DNA from: Draconibacterium sediminis
Lineage (GTDB): Bacteria; Bacteroidota; Bacteroidia; Bacteroidales; Prolixibacteraceae
Direction: 5' to 3'
NCBI RefSeq assembly: GCF_000949475.1
Contig: NZ_JRHC01000001.1
Coordinates: 806,001 to 870,000 of the forward strand
DNA length: 64,000 nucleotides
Shown here: positions 41,701-50,357 of the stretch, in pieces
How positions within the stretch are numbered: the first letter of the stretch is position 1
Layout of the letters: each line of letters begins with the position of its first letter
The notes under the pieces: model-generated
The model's input: only the letters and a program-made list of their open reading frames with translations
Told to the model about the DNA's origin: nothing
The model's database searches: none
Program-made: the position numbers and the translations under genes

Positions 41701-41734
41701 GGTGGTGTAATCCTACTGTGCCGTTTATTTTAAC

Positions 41735-41742
41735 TACATTTG
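41735..41742 (+). promoter_or_regulatory. Bacteroidota -7 box upstream of the helicase gene
   Basis: TACATTTG is an exact TAnnTTTG box, 23 bases before the ATG of the DEAD-box helicase. A -33 TTTG at the right distance is not clear. Confidence 0.5.
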
Positions 41743-41765
41743 TAAGCACATATTAAAAGTATTGA

Positions 41766-43019
41766 ATGACGTTTGAAGAACTTGGCATTAATTACGATTT
41801 ATTAGATGCCATAGAATACATGGGATTTAAAAATGCTACTCCGATTCAGGAGCAGGCAATTCCCATTATATTGGAAGGTAGCGACCTTATTGCCTGTGCC
41901 CAAACCGGAACAGGAAAAACCGCAGCTTTTTTGCTCCCTATTCTTGATTTAATTGCCGATTTGCCCGGCGGAGAAACCTCAACACTGATTATTGTACCAA
42001 CGCGCGAGCTGGCCATGCAAATCGATCAGCAGGTGCAGGGAATTGGCTATACCATGGGCATCCATTCTATAGCCTTGTACGGCGGTGGCGATGGAGACGA
42101 ATGGGGCCAACAAAAACGAGCATTGACCAAAGGAGCCGACATTATTATTGCTACTCCCGGAAAATTGATCTCGCACCTGAACCTTGGGTACGTAAAATTT
42201 GATAAGATCGAATTTCTGATTCTCGATGAGGCCGACCGGATGCTGGATATTGGTTTTTACGAAGACATTACGAAGATTATTTCATACCTGCCAAAAGAGC
42301 GCCAAACGCTGATGTTCAGTGCAACCATGGCACCGAAGATCAGGAAGCTGGCTTCGGAGATCCTGAATAATCCAAAGGAGATAAACATTGCCATGTCGAA
42401 ACCGGCAGAAGGCGTGTTACAGGCCGCGTACCTTATTTACGATAAACAAAAGGGCGATTTGGTGGCGCACCTCATTTCGGAGAACCCGGATTACAGCAGT
42501 GTTATCATTTTCTGCTCAACCAAGCGTGTAACCAACGAATTGGCAAAAAGGCTAAAAAAGAAAGGTTTTGATGCCGAAGCTATTTCCTCGGATCTTGAAC
42601 AGCGTGAGCGCGAAAATGTACTGAACGGATTCCGATCCAGACGGATTCGAATTTTGGTGGCTACCGATGTAATGAGCCGTGGTATTGATATTAAAGATAT
42701 TAACCTGGTGATCAACTACGATGTGCCGGGCGATGCCGAAGATTACGTGCACCGCGTTGGACGAACTGCGCGTGCCGATTCAACAGGTGTGGCACTTACC
42801 TTGGTGAACGAAGACGATATGTACAAGTTCCATCGTATTGAGGAGCTGATCGAGCGCGAAGTATTTAAAATTCCGCTACCCGAGCAGTTTGGCGAAGGCC
42901 CGGCATGGCGAACTCCTTCGAAAGGGAAAAAGCACGGGCACGGGAAATTTCATAAATACAAAAAAGGCAACAGCCAGCACAAACACCGTCAGTCGTACCA
43001 GAAAAAAAAGAAACAATGA
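41766..43019 (+). CDS. DEAD-box RNA helicase
   Basis: 417 residues. Helicase motifs in order: Q-motif KNATPIQEQAIP, I AQTGTGKT, Ia PTRELA, II DEAD, III SAT, V ATDVMSRGIDI and VI HRVGRTAR. The tail (about 370-417) is rich in lysine, histidine and glycine, as in RhlE-like cold-shock helicases, and probably binds RNA. Which RNA it remodels cannot be told. The stop overlaps the next start by four bases (ATGA). Confidence 0.94.
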   Translation: MTFEELGINYDLLDAIEYMGFKNATPIQEQAIPIILEGSDLIACAQTGTGKTAAFLLPILDLIADLPGGETSTLIIVPTRELAMQIDQQVQGIGYTMGIHSIALYGGGDGDEWGQQKRALTKGADIIIATPGKLISHLNLGYVKFDKIEFLILDEADRMLDIGFYEDITKIISYLPKERQTLMFSATMAPKIRKLASEILNNPKEINIAMSKPAEGVLQAAYLIYDKQKGDLVAHLISENPDYSSVIIFCSTKRVTNELAKRLKKKGFDAEAISSDLEQRERENVLNGFRSRRIRILVATDVMSRGIDIKDINLVINYDVPGDAEDYVHRVGRTARADSTGVALTLVNEDDMYKFHRIEELIEREVFKIPLPEQFGEGPAWRTPSKGKKHGHGKFHKYKKGNSQHKHRQSYQKKKKQ

Positions 43020-43543
43020 ATTGGAAAGGATTGGCCACTTTCATTTTAGTTGTAGTCTCATTTAGCTTGTTTGCACAGGAAAATCCTTTAAGCCGTTTTG
43101 AAGATATAATTGGAAAGTGGGAAGGTACCGGCGAGGGTTTTGGAAATGCCAAATCAAAAATTACAGCCGATTATTCGTGGCTGATGAACAAACAATACAT
43201 CGAAGTAAAACACCATTCGGAGTTTGAACCAACAGCACAAAATGCAGATGGTGAAGTGCACGACGACAAAGGAATTATAAGTTTCGACCGTGCCCGAGAA
43301 ATGGTACTATTTCGTCAGTATCACAACGAAGGTTATTTTACTGAATATGCTTTGAATGATTCCATCTCAACACCAAAACATCTTGTTTTTGAAACCGAAC
43401 GGATTGAAAACTTTGTTCCGGGAGGCCGGGCGCGTTTTACCATAAATATTATTGCCGATAACGAAATTGAAACCGTTTTCGATGTTGGTTTCCCGGAAAG
43501 GGAAATGGCTTGTTTTGGCACCAACCGAATGAAAAAACAATAA
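43016..43543 (+). CDS. Secreted DUF1579-like beta-barrel protein
   Basis: 175 residues: signal peptide (1-20, ending SLFA) and a lipocalin-like beta-barrel domain with IIGKWEGTGEGFG, DYSWLMNKQYIEVKH and a C-terminal EREMACFGTNRMKK. It resembles DUF1579/THAP4-type fold proteins, some of which bind haem, but no ligand residue is obvious. It is coupled to the helicase by a four-base overlap, which is odd for a secreted protein. Its 3' end (from 43483) is duplicated downstream. Confidence 0.65.
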   Translation: MNWKGLATFILVVVSFSLFAQENPLSRFEDIIGKWEGTGEGFGNAKSKITADYSWLMNKQYIEVKHHSEFEPTAQNADGEVHDDKGIISFDRAREMVLFRQYHNEGYFTEYALNDSISTPKHLVFETERIENFVPGGRARFTINIIADNEIETVFDVGFPEREMACFGTNRMKKQ

Positions 43544-43990
43544 AAGTTTTGAACACTGATAAGACTGATTTAGCTGATTCTCGCTGGAAGACGAGTTTAA
43601 ACACAAAGACGCAAAGACACAAAGCTGTTTTCAACCACATTAGACACATAGAACACATTACTTTTGCCGACTGTTTTTTGCTTACTGCCTACTCATTCTG
43701 AAATCAAAAATCGTTAATCATCATTTGAAATTCTTTTCGCTGTTGGTTTCCAGGAAAGGGAAATGGCTTGTTTTGGCACCAACCGAATGAAAAAACAATA
43801 AAAGTTTTGAACACTGATAAGACTGATTTAGCTGATTCTCGCTGAAAAGAAGAGTTAAATCACAAAGATCCTAAAGCACAATTTTTTTTGAACCACATAG
43901 ATCACATAAGACACATTAGAATTTTGGCGACTGTTTTTAGCCTATTGCCTATTCATTCTGAAATCAAAATTCATAATTCTTTTTGATGTA
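43483..43990 (+). repeat. Tandem duplication of the 3' end of the preceding gene plus spacer
   Basis: A 258-base unit occurs twice: 43483-43740 and 43741 to about 43990. The first 104 bases (43483-43586 and 43741-43844) differ at one position and include the last 20 codons and stop of the DUF1579-like gene. The remainder of each unit aligns by wording (CACAAAGA, ACCACAT, ACTGCCTA/TTGCCTA, CATTCTGAAATC) but is diverged. So the coding-derived part is almost identical, while the repeat-rich part is not. Confidence 0.8.
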
Positions 43991-44044
43991 GGTTTTTCCA
44001 TGACGCCAGATGTATTGTTTCAGCAGGAACCATTTAAAAAGGCA

Positions 44045-44077
44045 ATAAAAAAATCCACCGGCTTTCACCGGCGGATT
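44045..44077 (-). terminator. Intrinsic terminator of the Spondin_N transcript
   Basis: On the minus strand, AATCCGCCGG pairs with CCGGTGGATT (one G-T pair) around TGAAAG, followed by TTTTTTTATTG. It ends RNA element copy 2, about 155 bases after the Spondin_N stop codon. Confidence 0.85.
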
Positions 44078-44228
44078 CTTTGCTCTCATTTTCCCTCGCA
44101 CCTATACCGATGAGCAATTGAATTAAGCCTTAACATCGTTTCACTCTTTAACGCTTTTCAATTGTCTATCGGCATAAACCATTGTAATTCTAAAGTTTCG
44201 CTTAAAGCTCACTTTAAAAACAATTGGT
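44045..44228 (-). ncRNA. Structured RNA element, copy 2, ending in an intrinsic terminator
   Basis: On the minus strand it starts one base after the Spondin_N stop codon. Helix 1 pairs ACCAATTGT with ACAATGGT and is extended by TTTTAAA with TTTAGAA, capped by GTGAGCTTTAAGCGAAA (44196-44212). Helix 2 pairs ATGCCGAT (44168-44175) with ATCGGTAT (44104-44111). Helix 3 pairs CAATTGAA (44157-44164) with TTCAATTG (44115-44122). Against copy 1 (2737-2909) the apical and helix 2 sequences are identical, while helix 1 and helix 3 have changed on both sides. I do not recognise the family. Confidence 0.65.
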
Positions 44229-44229
44229 A

Positions 44230-45465
44230 CTACTTACTTTTTCTGATTGTTACCTTAATAATTTTATCTACGTCAGGATACATAAAGCCATCGTCGAGCA
44301 AACGAACTACGCCGCCTTCATCTTCATCCATCGATTTTGTTCCCGGGTATTCGTTCACTTCGGTACCGGCATCCCACAGCATAATTTCGTCAGTTATATC
44401 CTGGGCGTCGTTTCCAAAGTTCAACTTAATACCACTGTCGCCAAAGGCAAAGAAAATATCGTTGGAGTTGCCCAACATACTGGCAATACTCAGGTATTGG
44501 TTCGGCTGGGCATCAATGCTAAAGGTGTATGTATCGCCTGGGAAAAGCGGACCTGCACTGTTTTTTCCGTCAGGAACAGCGTAAGCACCTGCGTGATATC
44601 CCATTCCAATCAGGCTGGCTGCCAGATCTCCCGGATTTCCGGTTTCTGCCAATAACTCCAAACCTTCGCCACGATCGGCTGTGTTGTTGGTGAAGATGGG
44701 CATTTCGTCTTTTGCGTGTACCGCCCAAAGAACGGGTGCCACAGGCGAAACATAACCGCTGTGCATTTCCAGGTATTCACCCAGCGGACCTGCATTTCCG
44801 GTTTCTGCCAAAGCTTCCAGTCCCATTCCGTAATCCAGTTCACCATTCATAAAAATCGGGTGCTGATCCATTGAATGAACCACCCAGGCAGTAGGTGAAA
44901 GTGGTGTCGCCGATCCGGGAAGCACATTGATCGTTAGTGTAAACATGCTTTCTCCGTTGTATTCAAGAAGCACCTGAATATTTTCTTCTGTGGTTGAAAC
45001 CATGCCGACGGGATTACTTTCCACCTCATCGGTAGTCGATCCGTCAACCTCTGTTCCGGCATCCCATAAATAGATCATACTTGTAATGTCGCCCTCCAGT
45101 GCCGTTCCTCCGGGAAATAGTTCAATTCCATCGTCGCCCGGAGCATAAAACCAGTCGTTTGATGCGCCGTACATCGAGGCAAATGATAATTTGTGACTTG
45201 GTCCGGCATGAAAATGAACCGTAATGGTTTCGCCGGGATGTGCAGGAGGAGCTGCATCGCCGCCGGTTACGCCAAATTCGGCTCCTGCTTCAAAATAGTG
45301 GTAGGGTACAGAAACGTTTTCAACCGTTATCGTGTACATTTTTGCAGGAACCACATCGGGTAACATACCGCTTTTTGTTTCCGGTTCCATCATTTCGTCT
45401 TTCTCGCAACTTGTAAAAAGGAATACAGCCAAAGCTGCGACCATTGTAAATTTTAATGCTTTCAT
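44230..45465 (-). CDS. Lipoprotein with two Spondin_N domains
   Basis: 411 residues: a lipoprotein signal ending FLFTSC (C20), then two Spondin_N domains (about 43-200 and 265-400). Each has a YTFSI/TITVENVS strand, a S-x-ASMxGxSND-x-F(Y/F)A-x-GDxGI block and a DAGTEV motif. The middle holds two HSMDQHPIFMNGELDYGMGL and HAKDEMPIFTNNTADRGEGL repeats. Spondin_N proteins in bacteria are surface or periplasmic proteins of unknown role. A pho-box-like direct repeat lies 48 bases upstream of the ATG. Confidence 0.85.
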   Translation of the reverse strand: MKALKFTMVAALAVFLFTSCEKDEMMEPETKSGMLPDVVPAKMYTITVENVSVPYHYFEAGAEFGVTGGDAAPPAHPGETITVHFHAGPSHKLSFASMYGASNDWFYAPGDDGIELFPGGTALEGDITSMIYLWDAGTEVDGSTTDEVESNPVGMVSTTEENIQVLLEYNGESMFTLTINVLPGSATPLSPTAWVVHSMDQHPIFMNGELDYGMGLEALAETGNAGPLGEYLEMHSGYVSPVAPVLWAVHAKDEMPIFTNNTADRGEGLELLAETGNPGDLAASLIGMGYHAGAYAVPDGKNSAGPLFPGDTYTFSIDAQPNQYLSIASMLGNSNDIFFAFGDSGIKLNFGNDAQDITDEIMLWDAGTEVNEYPGTKSMDEDEGGVVRLLDDGFMYPDVDKIIKVTIRKSK

Positions 45466-45854
45466 TTTTTTTTAGATTTTAATGTTAACTCACATCAAAA
45501 TTCCGAAGAAAGTATCACAGCAAAGTCACAAGAAGCTCAAGCTTTTATAAACTTTTTAATGGTGTGGTAAAACTTTAAGATTACTGTACTTCGTTGCCAA
45601 TGATAAATACAGGTTAAATAAAAGTTAGAAAGATTGCTTCGGTCACAAGCTCCCTCGCAATGACGATTAGTCGTAAAAATACCGGCAGCGGACATCAACG
45701 AAAGTGGTTCCGGCAGGATTTTCTCCTGTCCGCTGCCCTACACTCTTCCAGTTAGTATGTCATTGCAAACGAAGTGAAGCAATCTCTTTGTATGTATTTA
45801 TTTTAGTCGGACAGCGGTGAAAAGATTTATTTCTTATCTGGATCAATCTGTGTT
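45466..45854. repeat. Gene-free spacer with a long inverted repeat
   Basis: 45631-45785 is a foldback: AGATTGCTTC...CGCAATGAC on the left, GTCATTGC...GAAGCAATCT on the right, and inside it GGCAGCGGAC (45684-45693) pairs perfectly with GTCCGCTGCC (45728-45737). The outer arms recall the GTCATTGCGAGG...GAAGCAATC type of dispersed repeat known in Bacteroidota. The remaining part holds the promoter of the Spondin_N gene. No ORF. Confidence 0.65.
45513..45530 (-). promoter_or_regulatory. Pho-box-like direct repeat upstream of the Spondin_N gene
   Basis: The plus strand reads TATCACAGCAAAGTCACA: two 7-base half-sites, TATCACA and AGTCACA, 11 bases apart. It lies 48-65 bases upstream of the Spondin_N ATG. 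A near-identical site occurs upstream of the response regulator (48076-48093) at the same distance and orientation. OmpR/PhoB-type regulators bind such 11-base-period direct repeats (family knowledge). Confidence 0.6.
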
Positions 45855-47324
45855 TTATGCCGAAAACGCCTTAGGCAGATCGAAAATAAATTTAGCTCCT
45901 TTTCCGTACTGGCTTTGCACCCGGATGTTTGAATGGTGCAGATCGATGATCTTTTTAACAATGGCCAGCCCGAGGCCGGTGCTGTTCTCGTCGTTACGTC
46001 CTTTAAAGTAACGCTGAAAAACGTTCGGCAGATCTTCTTGTTTAATCCCCGGTCCGGAATCAACAACGCGGACTTCCACTCTTTCAGGTTCTTTGGTGTC
46101 AATTTCAATGAGGATACTGTCGCCCTCGCGGCAGAATTTCATGGCATTATCGATGAGGTTTTGCAACACCCGGTTGATCAGCGAAATATCGGCCTCCACC
46201 ACCGGAACATTTTTGGCAATTACCGTGTCGATATTAATACCTTTCTTTTGCGAGAGGATACGGTATTTATTCACGATGTCGTACACCAGCTCCGAAATGG
46301 AAAATGGCTCGGTGTGCAATTCAATCTGGTTGGTTTCCAGTTTCGATAATTGGAACAATTCCTCCACCAGTCGCTGCAAACGACCACAACTTTTAAAAAT
46401 GATTTGATGGTACTTATTCCGTTCTTCATCCGAAATATTATCCTGTTTTAGTATCAGCGTTTCGGCATATCCCTGAATGGAAGCCACCGGCGTACGCAAA
46501 TCGTGCGATACATTGCTGATCAACTCTCTCCGAAGGTTATCAACGCCTTCCAGTTCGCGGATGTTTTGTTCAATGGTGTCGGCCATTTGGTTAAAAACCA
46601 AAGCAATCCTGTCGAGTTCTCCTTCGCTTTTCACGTCGATACGCGATGCCAGGTTCCCGGTTTTAAATTCCTGAATTCCGTCGATGATCGGGTTTAGTTT
46701 TTTGGTAATACCCCAAATGGCGAGCAAACCCACCAGCGCCGAAATGATGAGGATAATAATAACCGAGCGGATGGACAATCCCAGAATATAACTGCCGATT
46801 ACGGTTTGCGCCGCCGAAACATATTTCTGGCTGGCCAACACGATATAGATGTATCCTTTCAGTTCTCCGTCTTCGGTAATGGTGGCTGCCGAGAATGTTT
46901 TAAATTCGCCCGGATTGCGCGGATCGTCGCCGTAAATAATGCTGTGATCCGGGTCGGCAATAAATTCCCTGATCGGTTCCAGGTTTACGCTTTCTAGTTT
47001 TACCACTTTTTCAGGCGCTACGTAATTCAGGATCTTTCCGTCGGGATCGAGCAAATACACTTCAACGATGGGATTGATTACCATCATCGAGTGCATCAGG
47101 TCGGCAATAGCTTCGTCGCTGGCAATTTCGTCTTTCATTAGCGGTTGAATACTTTCAACGGTACTGGTAGCCAGTTCGCGGTTTAAGCGCTGGTTCACCT
47201 CTACCGAATATTTGGCCGACGATTGTACCGAAATGTACAGCGCGATGGCCGTAAACATAAAAAGCACCAGCAAAAATATGGCTGACACCTGCAGGTATAA
47301 TCGGTTAAATATTTTAGTCTTCAT
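45855..47324 (-). CDS. Sensor histidine kinase (PhoR-like)
   Basis: 489 residues: helix (about 10-31), an extracytoplasmic sensor domain (about 35-180) of PDC-like appearance, a second helix (about 182-205), HAMP, then HisKA with SNVSHDLRTPV, an N box NRVLQNLIDNAMKF, G1 DSGPGI and G2 STGLGLAI. It phosphorylates the OmpR-type regulator encoded 12 bases upstream. The stimulus is unknown; the paired regulator and the Pho-box-like sites point toward a PhoR-type system, perhaps not phosphate itself. Confidence 0.93.
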   Translation of the reverse strand: MKTKIFNRLYLQVSAIFLLVLFMFTAIALYISVQSSAKYSVEVNQRLNRELATSTVESIQPLMKDEIASDEAIADLMHSMMVINPIVEVYLLDPDGKILNYVAPEKVVKLESVNLEPIREFIADPDHSIIYGDDPRNPGEFKTFSAATITEDGELKGYIYIVLASQKYVSAAQTVIGSYILGLSIRSVIIILIISALVGLLAIWGITKKLNPIIDGIQEFKTGNLASRIDVKSEGELDRIALVFNQMADTIEQNIRELEGVDNLRRELISNVSHDLRTPVASIQGYAETLILKQDNISDEERNKYHQIIFKSCGRLQRLVEELFQLSKLETNQIELHTEPFSISELVYDIVNKYRILSQKKGINIDTVIAKNVPVVEADISLINRVLQNLIDNAMKFCREGDSILIEIDTKEPERVEVRVVDSGPGIKQEDLPNVFQRYFKGRNDENSTGLGLAIVKKIIDLHHSNIRVQSQYGKGAKFIFDLPKAFSA

Positions 47325-47336
47325 CTTTTTTTGCTT

Positions 47337-48032
47337 TTAATTTTCTCTGAATTTGTATCCAACTCCCCAGGTGGTAAGTATATATTGTGGTTCGTTCATA
47401 TTGGTTTCAATTTTCGAGCGCAGGCGGTTAATATGCGAGTTTACAGTATGCTCAAATCCTTCGAACTCGTAGCCCCAAATCTGGTTGAGCAGCTGCATGC
47501 GGGTGTAGGTTCTGCCTGGGTGCGATGCAAGGTGAATCAGCAGGTCGAATTCTTTTGGCGAAAGCTCAATCCGGGTTCCGTTTAATTCAACAATACGCAT
47601 CCCTACATTGATGTACAGATCATCAAAACGAATTTCTTTTTCTTCCGTTTCACTACTCGTCTGTGCCGAATCGTAACGCCGGAGTACCGCTTTTATACGT
47701 GCCAGCAATTCGCGAATACCAAAAGGTTTCGAGATATAATCGTCGGCACCCATTTCAAGCCCGAGCACCTTGTCGATCTCTTCCGATTTCGATGTGAGCA
47801 TTAAAATGGGGGTGTTTACCTTTTCCATTCGCAGGCGTTTACAAATCTCAAAACCGTCGAGCAGCGGAAGCCGGAGATCGAGCAAAATAAAGCGATACTG
47901 GTTGTTCAGCGCTTTCATTAATCCGTCTTTCCCGTCGAAAGCTTTGTCAACTTCCAGGTCCATATCGCTTAGATGAATGGCAACCAATTCGGAAATATCC
48001 TTGTCGTCTTCGATGATCAATGCCTTTTCCAT
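47337..48032 (-). CDS. OmpR/PhoB-family response regulator
   Basis: 231 residues from the ATG of MEKALIIEDDKDISELV; eight more residues are possible from an upstream start. Receiver domain with acidic pair EDD, phospho-acceptor in LLDLRLPLLDG and the lysine in ISKPFGIRELLARI, then a winged helix-turn-helix ending ILTTWGVGYKFREN. First gene of the two-component operon. A direct repeat of the kind it should bind lies 44 bases upstream of its own ATG, suggesting autoregulation. Confidence 0.94.
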   Translation of the reverse strand: MEKALIIEDDKDISELVAIHLSDMDLEVDKAFDGKDGLMKALNNQYRFILLDLRLPLLDGFEICKRLRMEKVNTPILMLTSKSEEIDKVLGLEMGADDYISKPFGIRELLARIKAVLRRYDSAQTSSETEEKEIRFDDLYINVGMRIVELNGTRIELSPKEFDLLIHLASHPGRTYTRMQLLNQIWGYEFEGFEHTVNSHINRLRSKIETNMNEPQYILTTWGVGYKFREN

Positions 48033-48075
48033 GATAATGTTTTCTTTGTTGAACATCCGAAAGGTAGTTTGGGTT

Positions 48076-48093
48076 TATCACAGAAGTATCACA
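48076..48093 (-). promoter_or_regulatory. Pho-box-like direct repeat upstream of the two-component operon
   Basis: TATCACAGAAGTATCACA on the plus strand: two perfect TATCACA half-sites separated by four bases, 11 bases centre to centre. It is 44-61 bases upstream of the response-regulator ATG. The partner site at 45513-45530 shares 14 of 18 bases. Confidence 0.62.
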
Positions 48094-48360
48094 AAAGGGT
48101 AATTGTTGTGTCTCAGGGTGTTCTTTTTCAGGAAAATACGGTTTATTTCTGAACAGAGTGATGGGTTTAAGCGAGGTTGATAAGATAATTGCCCTGCACC
48201 TCCCGGCTTTTTATTATAATTATTATATTAATGCACTAAAGATTATAACCATTGATACACGCATTAAAACAGCAAGCAACAAATTTGGATAGAATAACCC
48301 TGAGGTTGACAATAATTTCGGTGTTAGGGGTTATGGTTGCTTTTGGTTGATGGGGAAGCA
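48094..48360. other. AT-rich spacer between the two-component operon and the cassette-like island
   Basis: About 270 bases with a run of TTTATTATAATTATTATATT and no ORF. It marks the left edge of the AT-rich island that begins at GTTAGCA (48361). I see no integrase gene or attI-like site in it. Confidence 0.5.
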
Positions 48361-48375
48361 GTTAGCATTCGTATA

Positions 48376-49344
48376 ATGAAAATCAGCATTCTGACTATAT
48401 TATTGATTTTAATTTCCGGTTTTGTTTTAAAAGGACAAATCAGAGATGAAATAATATTGGCAGTGAATGAATATCCTGAATCATTATCAAACTGCGTTGA
48501 CTTAGCAGAAAAAATTAGTCGTGATTTTGATTCTCCACAAGACCGAGCTTGTGCAATATATTTATGGATTGCGAATAATATTGGATACGACACAAAAGCA
48601 TTTAAATCAAAAAAGAAACCTAAGGCCTATAGCTATCGGACACACAAACAAAAAATAAAGCGGGAGGAAAAATATAATAACAAAACAGTACAGAAGGTTT
48701 TTCATAAAAGAAAGGCAATTTGTGATGGGTATTCCAGATTGTTTAAAAAGCTCTGTGATTTGAATAACATTGAATGTGTTATGATTAGTGGAGCAGCTAA
48801 AACAAGATATTACGAGATAGGAAATTCTGGCGGAGAGAAGCACACCTGGAATGCTGTTAAAATAAATGATAAGTGGCAGCTTGTTGATGTAACCTGGGGT
48901 GCCGGATATGTTGATTTGGACGCCGGCACTTTTATTCATTCATTAAATACAACCTACCTGTTTACTGAGCCAGAACTATTTTTCTTAAATCATTATCCTT
49001 TCAATAATGACTGGTTATTTATTCAAAGAACAAAGCAAGATTTTGCAAACTTACCATTGTACTATTCAGCTTTTTTTAACTCAGAAATCAAAATATACTC
49101 TCCTGAGAATGGCGTTATACAAAAAGACAATAATGGTAAGATACAAATTGATTTAGACTGCAATACTGATAATCATTCTTTTTCTTATTGTTTTAAGGAT
49201 CAACAATATTCAACAAGAATAGAGGCAGAGAAGAACGACCACATCATGACATTAAATATTCCTCTTGATGGAAGAAAGTCTGGGTATTTGACAATATTCT
49301 ATAATCATAAAGCAATTGTAGTGTATAAGCTAAATATAAATTAA
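48376..49344 (+). CDS. Secreted transglutaminase-like protein (cassette 1)
   Basis: 322 residues from the ATG of MKISILTILLILISGFVLKG; a TTG-initiated frame is longer but crosses the cassette heptamer. A signal peptide leads into a transglutaminase-like core with AIYLWIANNIGYDTKAF, KAICDGYSRLFKKLCDLNNI (the cysteine), KHTWNAVKIND (the histidine) and WQLVDVTWGAGYVD (the aspartate), so the catalytic triad Cys-His-Asp appears complete. It resembles the CYK3/transglutaminase-type domain. Natural substrate unknown. AT-rich, unlike its neighbours. Confidence 0.78.
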   Translation: MKISILTILLILISGFVLKGQIRDEIILAVNEYPESLSNCVDLAEKISRDFDSPQDRACAIYLWIANNIGYDTKAFKSKKKPKAYSYRTHKQKIKREEKYNNKTVQKVFHKRKAICDGYSRLFKKLCDLNNIECVMISGAAKTRYYEIGNSGGEKHTWNAVKINDKWQLVDVTWGAGYVDLDAGTFIHSLNTTYLFTEPELFFLNHYPFNNDWLFIQRTKQDFANLPLYYSAFFNSEIKIYSPENGVIQKDNNGKIQIDLDCNTDNHSFSYCFKDQQYSTRIEAEKNDHIMTLNIPLDGRKSGYLTIFYNHKAIVVYKLNIN

Positions 49345-49349
49345 ATATG

Positions 49350-49496
49350 TGTGGCAACACGTGGAATAAAGCATGGTTTGGATCGTACGCCCCAAAGCTT
49401 CAGGGCGGCAAGTCGAATCTCGTCCCAACCTCAGTTTCGGTCGGACTGTTCAGACTCTCGTCTGACCGCCACGACCTCATACCACCATCGTTCGCC
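49350..49496 (+). repeat. Cassette boundary element C
   Basis: Starts GCAACACGTGG and ends CCACGACCTCATACCACC followed by ATCGTTCGCC, so CGTGG and CCACG pair near the ends. Between them lie GGCGG/CCGCC-type arms (CAGGGCGGCAAG; CTGACCGCCACG). It follows cassette gene 1 directly, and cassette gene 2 starts 28 bases after its GTTCGCC. Compare 50358-50454 and 51106-51235. Confidence 0.5.
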
Positions 49497-49517
49497 AACA
49501 TACTGATCAGTACTAAA

Positions 49518-50306
49518 ATGAGAATTATTACCATCACAATATTAGCTGTACTTCTTTCAAGTTTGAACCTCAACGGACAAACCCGAAGTATTTACGGAAG
49601 AGTAATTTCTGAATATTTAGAACCACTTCCAGGAGTATATATTGAAAACTCTGACAATGTGCTCCTTGGGGAAACAGATATGCATGGTCAATTTAGAATT
49701 AGCATTCCACAAGAAACTGATAGTTTGCTGTTTCGCTTCGTAGGTATGGAGTGGACTGACATTAGACTGAAGAAAGATTGTGACACTGTTGAAGTTGTAA
49801 TGATATACGATGGAACTTACAATTTTATGTCGTTTAAAAAAATAGATAGAATACGTAAGAAAAGATTTGATGAATTACTCAACATACATTCCGATGCTTT
49901 AGATAAAGGACTTTTTACAACTAAGACAATTTGTTATGAAAGAGAATTTGAACCTGATAAACCGAAACTGGATGCGGTAAGAAAAAAACTAAAAGAATTA
50001 AGTAAAACCAATAAAAGTGATTTTAAGGATTTAAGTATCGGTGATAGTGTGAAAATCCCATTTGGAATAGATTCATCAAAAAAAAGAGTAAGAACTACAT
50101 ATGCAACATGCAGGAATTGTACAGAAGAAGATTATGACTATTTAATTGAAGGGGAGATTATTAATAAACGGAGAAAAAAGTTAACTCTCGAAATTAAGAT
50201 TACAGAAATGCAGCCTTATGGCTCGTTGGAATTTAGAGGAAAGATCTTAATTGTGGGCAGTGATTTTAAATATGAGATGAAATATTTTGAAGTGATAATT
50301 GATTGA
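49518..50306 (+). CDS. Secreted carboxypeptidase-regulatory-like domain protein (cassette 2)
   Basis: 262 residues from the ATG of MRIITITILAVLLSSLNLNG; the longer frame from 49347 is translated boundary element and should be discarded. Signal peptide, then a CarboxypepD_reg-like beta-domain (about 22-95) with GRVISEYLEPLPGVYIENSD, GETDMHGQFRISIP and LLFRFVGMEWTDIRL. The rest is lysine-rich and without a recognisable fold. Such domains usually open TonB-receptor or surface proteins, but this one stands alone. AT-rich. Confidence 0.7.
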   Translation: MRIITITILAVLLSSLNLNGQTRSIYGRVISEYLEPLPGVYIENSDNVLLGETDMHGQFRISIPQETDSLLFRFVGMEWTDIRLKKDCDTVEVVMIYDGTYNFMSFKKIDRIRKKRFDELLNIHSDALDKGLFTTKTICYEREFEPDKPKLDAVRKKLKELSKTNKSDFKDLSIGDSVKIPFGIDSSKKRVRTTYATCRNCTEEDYDYLIEGEIINKRRKKLTLEIKITEMQPYGSLEFRGKILIVGSDFKYEMKYFEVIID

Positions 50307-50357
50307 TAAAGGAATACGGTTGCTATATATATTGCATAGGACAGGCTGGGGTTTTAG

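Noticed and set aside
49347-49517. N-terminal extension of the cassette 2 protein
   Set aside because: It is translated boundary element; a signal peptide starts at 49518.
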